This document shows positions 33,065-41,480 of a stretch of DNA of 64,000 nucleotides, in pieces. Within the stretch, counting starts at the first letter, position 1. Every line of letters starts with the position of its first letter. Origin of the DNA: Solirubrobacter sp963848475 (GTDB lineage: Bacteria; Actinomycetota; Thermoleophilia; Solirubrobacterales; Solirubrobacteraceae); NCBI GenBank assembly GCA_963848475.1, contig CAWKDW010000014.1, positions 124,001 through 188,000 on the forward strand. The letters are read 5' to 3'. The notes below the pieces were generated by a model. The model was not told the DNA's origin. It was given only the letters and a program-made list of their open reading frames with translations, and made no database searches. A program made the position numbers and the translations under genes.

Positions 33065-34267
33065 TTGACGAAGCACACGACGTCTGCGAACGGCAACAGC
33101 CGCTACCAGAACGAGAAGGTCCGGGTCGCCATCATCGGCGTCGGCAACTGCGCGAACGCGTTCGTGCAGGGCGTGCAGTACTACAAGGACGCCGACCCGA
33201 CCCAGCGCGTCCCCGGCCTCATGCACGTCGATCTCGGCGGCTACCACATCTCCGACATCGAGTTCTCGGCTGCCTTCGACATCGACGCGGACAAGGTCGG
33301 CAAGGACCTCTCCGAGGCGATCTGGTCCGGCCAGAACAACACGATCAAGTTCGTCAAGGAAGACGTTCCGCACCTGGGCGTCCCCGTCCAGCGCGGAATG
33401 ACCCACGACGGCCTCGGCAAGTACCTCTCCGAGAAGATCACCAAGGCGCCGGGCTCGACCGTCGACATCGTCGAGGTCCTCAAGCAGACCCGCACCGACG
33501 TCGTCGTCAGCTACCTCCCGGTCGGCTCCGAGCAGGCCACCAAGTGGTACGTGGAGCAGATCCTCGAGGCCGGCTGCGCGATGGTCAACTGCATCCCGGT
33601 CTTCATCGCCCGTGAGCAGTACTGGAGCAACCGCTTCAAGAAGGCCGGGCTGCCGATCGTCGGCGACGACATCAAGTCCCAGGTCGGCGCGACGATCGTC
33701 CACCGCTCGCTCGCTCGCCTCTTCGGCGACCGCGGCGTCGAGCTGGAGCGCACGTCGCAGCTCAACGTGGGCGGCAACATGGACTTCTACAACATGCTCG
33801 AGCGTGAGCGCCTGGAGTCCAAGAAGATCTCCAAGACGAACGCGGTCACCTCGATCGTCGACCACGAGATGCCGGCCAAGAACGTCCACGTCGGCCCGTC
33901 GGACTACGTGCCGTGGCTCGAGGATCGCAAGTGGGCCCACATCCGCCTCGAGGGCAAGGCCTTCGGCGACGTGCCCCTGATGGCCGAGCTCAAGCTCGAG
34001 GTCTGGGACTCGCCGAACTCGGCCGGCATCGTCATCGACGCCGCCCGCTGCTGCAAGCTCGCGCTGAACCATGGCATCGGCGGCCAGCTCGACGGCCCGA
34101 GCTCCTACCTCATGAAGTCCCCGATGAACCAGCGCCCGGACGACCAGGCGCGCGCGGACACCGAGGCCTTCATCGCCCAGCACGCCCGCGCCGAGAAGGT
34201 CGTGCGCGCCGCGCGCGACAAGGCCGCGGAGCCCAAGGTCACCGAGGCCGAGAAGGTCGCGGAGTAG
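33065..34267 (+). CDS. ino1: Inositol-3-phosphate synthase
   Basis: 400 residues, intact. It converts glucose 6-phosphate to inositol 3-phosphate with NAD. Landmarks: RVAIIGVGNCANAFVQGVQYY (NAD fold), CIPVFIAREQYW, VGDDIKSQVGATIVHRSLARLF and TSQLNVGGNMDFYNML. These match the compact prokaryotic form. The TTG start at 33065 follows AAGGA. The charged tail EKVVRAARDKAAEPKVTEAEK is extra. It supplies the neighbouring CDP-alcohol phosphotransferase. Confidence 0.95.
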   Translation: MTKHTTSANGNSRYQNEKVRVAIIGVGNCANAFVQGVQYYKDADPTQRVPGLMHVDLGGYHISDIEFSAAFDIDADKVGKDLSEAIWSGQNNTIKFVKEDVPHLGVPVQRGMTHDGLGKYLSEKITKAPGSTVDIVEVLKQTRTDVVVSYLPVGSEQATKWYVEQILEAGCAMVNCIPVFIAREQYWSNRFKKAGLPIVGDDIKSQVGATIVHRSLARLFGDRGVELERTSQLNVGGNMDFYNMLERERLESKKISKTNAVTSIVDHEMPAKNVHVGPSDYVPWLEDRKWAHIRLEGKAFGDVPLMAELKLEVWDSPNSAGIVIDAARCCKLALNHGIGGQLDGPSSYLMKSPMNQRPDDQARADTEAFIAQHARAEKVVRAARDKAAEPKVTEAEKVAE

Positions 34268-34282
34268 CGCTTATGCGGTGAT

Positions 34283-34309
34283 GGTGAGCGCGACCGGTTC
34301 GCGCTCACC
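34283..34309 (+). terminator. Hairpin after ino1
   Basis: A perfect 10-base stem GGTGAGCGCG / CGCGCTCACC with the loop ACCGGTT lies 16 bases after the ino1 stop. There is no U tract, so it may be a terminator of the type used in GC-rich actinobacteria, or an RNA-stability element. Confidence 0.55.
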
Positions 34310-34398
34310 GACGCCACCTTCGGGGGTGATGACGATTTGTCTCGCCCTGTGGGGCATTTCTGACTCCACCCCCACGGACATGGCGCCAGCGCGGTCAG

Positions 34399-34404
34399 TA
34401 AGCT
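34399..34404 (+). promoter_or_regulatory. -10 box deciding the start of the GT4-PHP gene
   Basis: TAAGCT ends eight bases before GTG 34413. This spacing matches the leaderless pattern of the window and supports that GTG over the upstream in-frame ATGs. Confidence 0.45.
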
Positions 34405-34412
34405 CCGCGGAA

Positions 34413-36324
34413 GTGGCAGACCGCTTCGCAATCGCCCAGGTCGCGCCGCATCCCTTCGAGGATGCGAACGAGGTCGGGACGTTCGCGGCCGAGGTTTCGC
34501 GGGAGCTCGCGGCCCGCGGCCATCGCGTCCTGTTGCTCGCGCCTTCGCGCTCGACGGAGCTGGTCCGTGAGTCGCGGCGGCTGATCCGGGCCGCGCGGGA
34601 GCAGCCGGAGTCGATCTTCGACCCCGACGGCGGCGTGCGGATGCTCGCCGTCGGCGAGCTGCTGTTCTCCGGCAGCCGCAAGGGCATCAACCCCGCGCCG
34701 CCGGTCGACATCGCGCGCACGATCGAAGAGGCGCTGGCGAACGTGCCGCTGGACTTCGTGCACGTGCACGAGCCGTGGGCGCCGAGCGCGGGCTCGGTCG
34801 CGCTGCGGCATTCGCGGGCGCTCAACGTCGGCTCGTTCCACGCGCCCGCCGAGCGGGTGCTCTCGACCCAGGTGGCGCGCAAGTTCGTCGAGCTGTTCTT
34901 CGGCCGCATGGACGCCCGCACCGCCTCCTACGAGGCCACCGCGGACCTGCTGACGCGCTACTTCCCGGCGTCCTACGAGCTGCTGCGCCCCGGCGTCACG
35001 TGCGACTGAGCCCGTGGCGCGTGCGCGAGGGCGCGCCGGTGCGGATCGTCTTCTCCGACCGCGAGGAGCGAGGCGCGCTGCGGCTCTTCCTGCGCGCGCT
35101 GCGGCGGCTGCCGGAGGAGCTGCCGTGGGAGGCGGTCGTCTACTCCAGGACCGGCGCGGTGCCGACGCTGCGCTCCAGCCTGCGCACCGCGTCACGATCG
35201 TCGACGACGAGGACGCGGCCTTCGCCGGCGCCGACATCGTGGTCGCGGCCTCGCTCGGGCAGGTCACCGCCCCCGGCGTGCTGATGCGGGCGCTGGGCGC
35301 CGGTGCCGTCCCGCTCGCCTCGCGCGTGCCGGTCTACGAGGAGATCGTGCGCCCACGGCGACGTCGGCCTGCACTTCGAGCCCGGTGACGTGGAAGTGCT
35401 CACGCAGCAGCTCGAGCGGCTGGTCAGCGATCAACGCGCTGCGCGCCGAGCCTGGCCGGCAACGGCGCCGCGACGCGCGGCGAACTCGCCTGGTCACGCG
35501 TCGCGGACGAGGTCGAGGCGATCTACGCCCGGCTGGCGGCGCTGCGCCACGATCCGGACCCGAGGCCCGAGGTGCGCGCGCGGCTCGCCAAGCGCAAGCT
35601 GATCGAAGTCGACCTGCACATGCACACCGATCACTCCAGCGACTGCGCGACGCCGGTCGACGTGTTGCTGGCGACGGCCGTCGACGTCGGCCTGGGCGCG
35701 ATCGCGGTGACCGACCACAACGAGATCTCCGGCGCCCACGACGCGCGTGCCAAGGCGGCCGAGTACGGCATCAAGGTGATCGTCGGCGAGGAGGTCATGA
35801 CCGCCGACCAGGGCGAGGTCATCGGCCTGTTCATCGAGGAGAAGATCCCGCGCGGGATGACGCTGGCGGAGACGATCGCCGAGATCCGCCGCCAGGGCGG
35901 GGTCGTCTACGTCCCGCACCCGTTCGACCGCATGCACTCGGTGCCCGACTACGAGAACATGCTCGCCGTCGTCTCCGACATCGACGCGATCGAGGTCTTC
36001 AACCCGCGGATCGCGCTTCCGGCCTTCAACGAGGAGGCGGTCCGCTTCGCCGGCAAGTACCGGATCATCGGCGGCGCGGGCAGTGATTCGCATGTTGCGC
36101 AAGGACTCGGCTCGGTCCGGATCCGCATGCGCGACTTCGACGGGCCCGAGGAATTCCTCGAGTCGCTGCGCGACGCGAACATCGCCGCAAAGCCCTCCAG
36201 CCTGCGCTACGCGCAGGTTCAGGCGCTCAAATTCCTGCAGACCAAGGCCCGGCCGCCGGGCTCCCGAGCGGCCACGCGCAAGCGAAAAGTGGCCAAGGCC
36301 GTCGCGGGGCGCGGCGGGCAGTGA
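34413..36324 (+). CDS. Glycosyltransferase (GT4-like) fused to a PHP phosphoesterase domain, about four frame breaks
   Basis: About 637 residues. The N-terminal part has a GT-B beginning (FAIAQVAPHPFEDANEVGTF), FVHVHEPWAPSAGSVALRHS, and a second lobe with PVRIVFSDREERGALRLFLRAL, GAGAVPLASRVPVYEEIV and SRVADEVEAIYARLAALRH. The last segment runs in the same frame into a complete PHP domain: DLHMHTDHSSD, VTDHNEISG, GEEVMT, PHPFDRMHS and GSDSHVAQGLGS. Frame breaks lie near 35005, 35185, 35345 and 35440, all before the junction. The position after ino1 suggests PimA-like sugar transfer to phosphatidylinositol. A separate PHP gene starting at GTG 35572 is the alternative. Confidence 0.75.
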
Positions 36325-36355
36325 CTTGCAGGGGCAAGGAGAACCCGGCCCCAAG

Positions 36356-36979
36356 GTGAACCCGGTCGGCGGAATGCCCGCCACCGACGACGAGATCCGC
36401 GAGAAGTACCTTGAGCGCGCCATCCGCGAGCTCAACACCTTCACTCGCGAACTGCAGAGCTGCGACCGGTGCCCGCGTGGCAATCTGATGCCGGTCCTCG
36501 GCTCCGGCCACCCCCAAGCCGACGTGATGCTGCTCAAGCACGCGCCGACGCCAGCTGAGGTCGAGGAGGGCGTCGCGTTCTACGGCCGCGCCGGAACCGC
36601 CCTCATGAAGTCGCTCAAGCGGCTCGACATCGACCCGCTGGTCGTCTACGGCACCCTGTGCGTGAAATGCCCGGTCGCCGACCCGATGCTCGCCGCGCCC
36701 GAGTGCATCGCGCGGCTGATCGAGGAGATCGCGATCGTCCAGCCCAAGATCATCGTGGTCATGGGCACCGACGCGCTCGACATCCTCAACGAGCTGCAGC
36801 TGCCGCTCGCGCGGGAGGTCTACGAGTCGCCCGGCGTGATCCAGCATCTGACGCCGTCGATCGAGGCGCTCTACGTGCCCGACATCGACCGCTCGCTCGA
36901 CGAGGAGTCCGCCAAGCGCGCCTTCTGGAGCGCGTTCCGCGAGCTGGGGACCTGGTGGAGCGAGTTTCCTCCGTACTAG
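36356..36979 (+). CDS. Uracil-DNA glycosylase-superfamily protein with altered motif
   Basis: About 207 residues resembling the Fe-S type 4/5 uracil-DNA glycosylases. It has CDRCPRGNLMPVLGSGHPQADVML, YGTLCVKCPVADPMLAAPEC with cysteines placed for the cluster, and IIVVMGTDALDILN. The catalytic motif usually reads GEAPG; here it is LKHAPTPAEVEEG, lacking the leading Gly-Glu, and the late HPS motif is not evident. It may be a non-glycosylase relative. Start uncertain: GTG 36356, ATG 36374 and TTG 36326 are all in frame. Confidence 0.75.
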   Translation: MNPVGGMPATDDEIREKYLERAIRELNTFTRELQSCDRCPRGNLMPVLGSGHPQADVMLLKHAPTPAEVEEGVAFYGRAGTALMKSLKRLDIDPLVVYGTLCVKCPVADPMLAAPECIARLIEEIAIVQPKIIVVMGTDALDILNELQLPLAREVYESPGVIQHLTPSIEALYVPDIDRSLDEESAKRAFWSAFRELGTWWSEFPPY

Positions 36980-37576
36980 TCGACCAGCTCGACAAGGTCG
37001 CCGTCGCGGGCACGCTCTACCGGCCCGTCGCCCGGCTCATGGGCGTCAGCGGCTTCGGGGTCAACGCCTACACCGGCGAGCAGCCCGGCGACGAGGTGAT
37101 CGAGCCCCACGACGAGACCGGCATGGGGTCCGGCCACCACGAGGAGCTCTACGTGGTGCTGACCGGACACGCCGAGTTCGAGCTCGACGGCGAAACGCTC
37201 GACGCGCCCGCCGGCGCGCTGGTGTTCGCCCGGCCGGAGCAGCACCGCGCCGCGAAGGCGCTCGCGGCCGACACGACGGTCCTCGTGATCGGCGGCAAGC
37301 CGGGCGCGGCGGGGCCGCCTTCGCCGTTCGAGTACTGGTACCTGGCCACCCCCGCCTACGACGCCGGCGACTACGAGCGCGCGTACGCGATCGCCGCCGA
37401 GGGCCTGGAGCGTCCACCCGGACAACCCGTCGCTGAACTACAACCTCGCCTGTTACGCCGCTCTGGCCGGGCGGCGCGAGGACGCGCGGCGCCACCTCGA
37501 GGTCGCGTTCGCCGGCAACCCGGAGACCCGCGAGTGGGCCGCCGGCGACTCGGACCTCGGCTCCCTAGATATCTAG
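36955..37576 (+). CDS. Cupin-domain protein with C-terminal TPR-like tail, one frame break
   Basis: About 206 residues. A single cupin has the metal-site pattern GHHEELYVVLTGHAEFELDGE and FARPEQHRAAKAL. After it, YDAGDYERAYAIAAEGLE and (after a frame break near 37410) NYNLACYAALAGRREDARRH form a short TPR-like helical tail. The GTG start overlaps the end of the glycosylase-like gene by 25 bases, suggesting coupling. Function unknown. Convergent overlap of 12 bases with the next gene at the palindrome CTAGATATCTAG. Confidence 0.75.
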
Positions 37577-38503
37577 GACGATCTTCCCGAGCTTGCCGCC
37601 GGCCTTGAAGCGCTCGTAGGCGTCGGGCGCCTGCTCGAGCGGGAAGGACTGGGTGACCGGGACGATCAGGTCGCCCGAGGCGAAGCCCGGGAGCACCATC
37701 TTCTCCATCAGCCGCGCGGCGACCGCCTTCTCCTCGATCGGCCGCGTCCGCAGCGTCGAGCCGTGAATCCGGCCGCGCTTGATCATCAGCTTGTGCAGGT
37801 TGATCTCGGTCTTCGGCCCCGCGCCGACGCCGATGATGCTGATGCGGCCGCCGATCGCGAGCGCGTCGAGGTTCTCGGAGAGGTTCTTGGCCCCGACGAG
37901 CTCGAGGATGACGTCGAACTCGCCCTCCTCGACGAAGCCCTCGGGGGCGATCGCGTTGACGCCGAGCGCGGCGATCTGCCCGCGCGCGTGCTCGTTGCGG
38001 ACGGTCGCGGTGACCCGCGCGCCCGTCATCACGCCGAGCTGCACGGCGGCCATGCCGACGCCGCCCGCCGCGCCGTGGACGAGCAGCCGCTCGCCGCACA
38101 TCAGGCCGGCCTGGGTGAAGAGCGCGTCGTGGGCGGTGGTGAAGACCTCGGGCACTCCGCCCGCGGCGGTCCAGTCGAGCTCGTCCGGGACCGGCATCGC
38201 GGTCCGTTCGTGCACGACCGCGAGCTCGGCCTGCCCGCCGCCGGCGACGATCGCCATCACGCGGTCGCCCACCTCGAAGCGTCCGACGCGGCGGCCGCAC
38301 GAGACGACCTCGCCGGCGATCTCCAGGCCGGGGATGTCCGCCGGCACCCCAGGGGGCGCGGGATAGTCCCCGCTGACCTGGAGCATGTCGGCGCCGTTGA
38401 GGCCGGCGCCGCGGACGCGGACGAGGATCTGCCCGTCCTGAGGCTCCGGATCCGGATGGTCGGCGACCTCGATCCGGCCGTCGCGGATGGTGGCTGCACG
38501 CAT
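37565..38503 (-). CDS. Quinone oxidoreductase-type medium-chain reductase
   Basis: 312 residues, intact. Medium-chain dehydrogenase/reductase of the zinc-free NADPH:quinone reductase group: VRGAGLNGADMLQVSGDYPAPPG near the N-terminus, PGLEIAGEVVSCG, and the NADP-binding LLVHGAAGGVGMAAVQLG at about residue 140. The C-terminus has HGSTLRTRP and GGKLGKIVLDI. It probably reduces quinones or enones with NADPH. ATG at 38503. Confidence 0.9.
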   Translation of the reverse strand: MRAATIRDGRIEVADHPDPEPQDGQILVRVRGAGLNGADMLQVSGDYPAPPGVPADIPGLEIAGEVVSCGRRVGRFEVGDRVMAIVAGGGQAELAVVHERTAMPVPDELDWTAAGGVPEVFTTAHDALFTQAGLMCGERLLVHGAAGGVGMAAVQLGVMTGARVTATVRNEHARGQIAALGVNAIAPEGFVEEGEFDVILELVGAKNLSENLDALAIGGRISIIGVGAGPKTEINLHKLMIKRGRIHGSTLRTRPIEEKAVAARLMEKMVLPGFASGDLIVPVTQSFPLEQAPDAYERFKAGGKLGKIVLDI

Positions 38504-38548
38504 GGCCGCGAGGCTACTCCCCGTTCGGACGTGGTGTTGCGCCGTCGA

Positions 38549-39335
38549 ATGGGGTACAAAGTGGACGTGGGCGTCCCCATCCCGCATTTCCCCCCGCTCT
38601 GGCGCGAAGGTCGCGCCGGTGTCGAGGCGGCCGCGCTCCTCCGCAGCTCGGTCTGGCGGGGCGGTGGCGTGCCCGACGGCGAGGGATCGCCCGGTGCTGC
38701 TGATTCCCGGGTTCCTGGCCGGCGACGGTTCGATGGCGACGATGACGCGCTGGCTGCGCGAGAACGGCTACCACACGCGCCGCGCCGGCATCCGCGCCAA
38801 CGTCGGCTGCTCCGAGGAGAACCTGCCGCGGCTCGAGGCGCGCCTTGAGGGCTTCGCCGAGGCTTCCGGCGAGCGCGTCGCGATCATCGGCCAGAGCCGC
38901 GGCGGCATCTTCGCCCGCGTGCTCGCCGCCCGCCGGCCCGACCTCGTCTCCGGCATCGTCACGCTCGGCAGCCCGACCGTCCGCCAGCTCAGCGCGCACC
39001 CGGTCGTGCTCGCCCACGTCGCGATCGTCGGCGCGCTCGGCACGGGACGCGTCCCCGGGATGTTCAGCCTGCGCTGCCTGCGCGGCAAGTGCTGCGAGAA
39101 CTTCCGCGCCGACGTGGTCGGCGAGTTCCCGTCCGACGTCGGCTTCACCGCGCTCTACTCGCGCACCGACGGCGTCGTCGACTGGCGCGCCTGCCTGGAC
39201 CCCGCCGCCGAGCAGATCGAAGTTCGCGCCTCACACCTCGGGATGGGCCTCAACGCCGAGGTCTACGCGGAGGTCGGCCACGCCCTCGGCACCTTCGGGC
39301 GCGCCGAAGACGAGTATTGGGCGCAGGCCGCCTAG
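38549..39335 (+). CDS. Alpha/beta hydrolase (lipase-like), one frame break
   Basis: About 262 residues. PVLLIPGFLAGDGSMATMTRWL gives the oxyanion region. GQSRGGIFARVLA is the nucleophile elbow (G-x-S-x-G), SRTDGVVDWRACLDP holds the acid and EVGHALGTF the region of the last His. The frame changes near 38680, soon after the N-terminus, which makes the start uncertain (ATG 38549; GTGs at 38562 and 38568). No signal peptide is evident. It resembles the actinobacterial triacylglycerol lipase-like hydrolases. Confidence 0.75.
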
Positions 39336-39345
39336 AGTTAAGGGC

Positions 39346-39555
39346 ATGCCCAGACAGGAGCCCGCCCGCAGCCAGACCGCCGGCGAGCCACCGCCCCTGA
39401 AGGTGAAGGTCCAGCTCGATCCGCAGGGTCGTTGGCAGCCGGTAGAACCGCCCCGCGAGACGACGGAGACGATCGAGGCCGCCGAGCGCCCGGGTACGCC
39501 GGACGACCCGCGGCCCGCCGCGTTCCAGCAGATCCCGCCCTTCGGCGGCGCCTAG
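39346..39555 (+). CDS. Small Pro-rich protein of unknown function
   Basis: 69 residues, hydrophilic, with PPPLKVKVQLDPQGRWQPVE and a C-terminal PAAFQQIPPFGGA. It starts ten bases after the hydrolase stop and is probably cotranscribed. I recognise no family. Composition suggests a disordered protein. Confidence 0.55.
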   Translation: MPRQEPARSQTAGEPPPLKVKVQLDPQGRWQPVEPPRETTETIEAAERPGTPDDPRPAAFQQIPPFGGA

Positions 39556-40400
39556 CGGACCAGCCGCACGAAACCGTCGGCGCGCACGACGCCGTCGACG
39601 GTCACGCGCACCTTCAGCAGCCCTGGCCGCAGCTTGGCCGAGCGAGGGAAGACGAGCGAGGTTCGATTGCGGGCGGCGATGGTCAACCGCGCGTTGCGCT
39701 TGCCGGTCACGGCGACCGTCACCGTGCAGCCCGGCCAGCAGCTGACGCTTCCGACCCCGTAGCCGCCCGAGAAGCGCATCACGCGCCGGCGAAGCTGGAC
39801 GGTCGGCGGCGATTGAGCGATCGCCACGCCGGCGGTGGACTGGCTCGAGATGCCGCGGCGCGGGCGGACAGAGCGCGGCGCTGCGACGTCGCGAGCACGA
39901 CGCCAATCGATCGCGCGCAGATAGAACCCGGCGAGATCGGCGTCCACGGTGAACGTCCCGGCGGGCCGCCCTCGCCGCGTCCGAAGCGGGCGGCACAGCA
40001 CGTCGGCCGCGTCCGGCGCCGGACAGGCCAGCACGCCTAAGTCGTCGACCTCGTCGCCCCAGCCGCCACTCCACGTACCCGCTCGGGCGCTCACCTCCGC
40101 GCCTGTGATGGCCGGCCCCGACAGCGTCGGGAGCGTCAGCGCGACGGGTATGCCGCCCCACGTGCCGGTGCGCACGACGGTGCCGCCGACGAGCGCCTCG
40201 ACTCGCGTACCCGCGGCCGCCCGGGGCTTGAGGTACCGGGAGTTCACCGTGCGGCAGTCCTCACCCGGCGCGCAGATGCGCCACGCCTCAGCGCCATCCA
40301 GCACCGCCTCGCCGCGGTCGTCGATCAGCAATCGCGGCGCCGCGGATGCCTGCGCCGCAAGGGCGAGCGTCAGGAGAACGGCGATCAGCAGTGAACGCAT
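39552..40400 (-). CDS. Secreted beta-rich protein (paralogue of the next gene)
   Basis: 282 residues, intact. Signal peptide (LLIAVLLTLALAAQASAAP), then a first domain with EAWRICAPGEDCR, GTWSGGWGDEVDDLGVLACP and FYLRAIDWRRARD. A C-terminal beta-sandwich follows (RRVMRFSGGYGVGSVSCWPG, LRPGLLKVRVTVDGVVRADG). The same order of motifs occurs in the neighbour at 40412-41431, so the pair arose by duplication. No named family recognised. Confidence 0.68.
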   Translation of the reverse strand: MRSLLIAVLLTLALAAQASAAPRLLIDDRGEAVLDGAEAWRICAPGEDCRTVNSRYLKPRAAAGTRVEALVGGTVVRTGTWGGIPVALTLPTLSGPAITGAEVSARAGTWSGGWGDEVDDLGVLACPAPDAADVLCRPLRTRRGRPAGTFTVDADLAGFYLRAIDWRRARDVAAPRSVRPRRGISSQSTAGVAIAQSPPTVQLRRRVMRFSGGYGVGSVSCWPGCTVTVAVTGKRNARLTIAARNRTSLVFPRSAKLRPGLLKVRVTVDGVVRADGFVRLVR

Positions 40401-40411
40401 CTCGGCGGATG

Positions 40412-41431
40412 CTATTCGCGCTCGCGCCTGAGCCGCGCGCGGCCGATGACCGCCGGCCGGCCGTCGACCGCGATGGTCACACGCAACAGACCCGCCCGCA
40501 GCCGCTCGCCGCGGACGATCGTCAGCGACGCGGACTCGGTGACATGGAGCGTGCGCTTCAACGTGCGCCGTCCGTCGGAGACGCGCAGCGCGACCTCGCA
40601 GCGCTGGGCACAACGCACCCGCGCGACCGTCACGCGGCGGCCGCTGCGCAGCGCGCGCTTGCGGATGACGACCGACGGCTCGGCGATCTTCGCCGGTGGC
40701 ACCTGCGTCGTGACTGGTGCCGGAGTCGCGATCGGACCCGCAGGGGGTGACACGGCGAGCAGCGCGGACGGCTCGGGCCGCGTCGTCGGTGCGCCCGGCG
40801 GCGGAGGCAACGCGGCGACGAACGGGTTCTGGTCGCGCGCGGAACGCCACTCGACGGCATAGACGTACCCGCCCGCGAGCCGCGCGGCCAACGGACGGTC
40901 GCCCAACCCGAAGTTCCACGTCCCGGCGCGGTTGACGAGGTACTCACAGCCGGGTCCGGACAGATCCGGGCACGCGATCAGGGCGTTCGTGATGACCTCG
41001 TCGCCCCAGCCGCCGCCCCAGCGGGCGGGGACCGGGCGCACGTCCTCGCCGATGCGCAACTCGCCCTGCACCCCCGGCGCGACGAGCAGCGTCAGACGCC
41101 CCCGCCAGACCGGACTGCCCTCGGTCGTCGGACCTGACGTCGTCGTGACGTCGGACTCGAAGACGGTTCCAGCCGCCGTCTCGCCGGGCCTGACGAGACG
41201 GTCGCCGCCGATCGCACGGCACACCTCGGCCGGCAGGCACGCACGCCACACGGGGGCGCTGGCGAACTGCTCCGGGATCCACTGGATCGAGAGGTAGGGA
41301 TCGCCGGTCAGCGGATCGAGGCCCCAGCGGCCGAGCGACGCCTCCGCGGCGCGCGCGGGCCAAGCCGCGACGAGCGCGAGTGCCAACGGTGCAGCGTGCC
41401 GGAGCCTCACCGGCAGCAGATCGGGCCGCAT
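40412..41431 (-). CDS. Secreted beta-rich protein (paralogue of the previous gene)
   Basis: 339 residues, intact. Signal peptide (RHAAPLALALVAAWPARAAE), PVWRACLPAEVCRAIG, RWGGGWGDEVITNALIACPD and YVYAVEWRSARDQNP. A Pro/Thr-rich linker of about 45 residues follows, then the beta-sandwich with RVTVARVRCAQRCEVALRVSD and LRAGLLRVTIAVDGRPAVIG. It differs from its neighbour mainly by the longer linker. Probably surface-exposed. Only 11 bases separate the two genes. Confidence 0.68.
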   Translation of the reverse strand: MRPDLLPVRLRHAAPLALALVAAWPARAAEASLGRWGLDPLTGDPYLSIQWIPEQFASAPVWRACLPAEVCRAIGGDRLVRPGETAAGTVFESDVTTTSGPTTEGSPVWRGRLTLLVAPGVQGELRIGEDVRPVPARWGGGWGDEVITNALIACPDLSGPGCEYLVNRAGTWNFGLGDRPLAARLAGGYVYAVEWRSARDQNPFVAALPPPPGAPTTRPEPSALLAVSPPAGPIATPAPVTTQVPPAKIAEPSVVIRKRALRSGRRVTVARVRCAQRCEVALRVSDGRRTLKRTLHVTESASLTIVRGERLRAGLLRVTIAVDGRPAVIGRARLRRERE

Positions 41432-41480
41432 GAAACCCGAAACTAGCGCCGCGGCGCCCGAATCGGACGCGACCGTTCGT

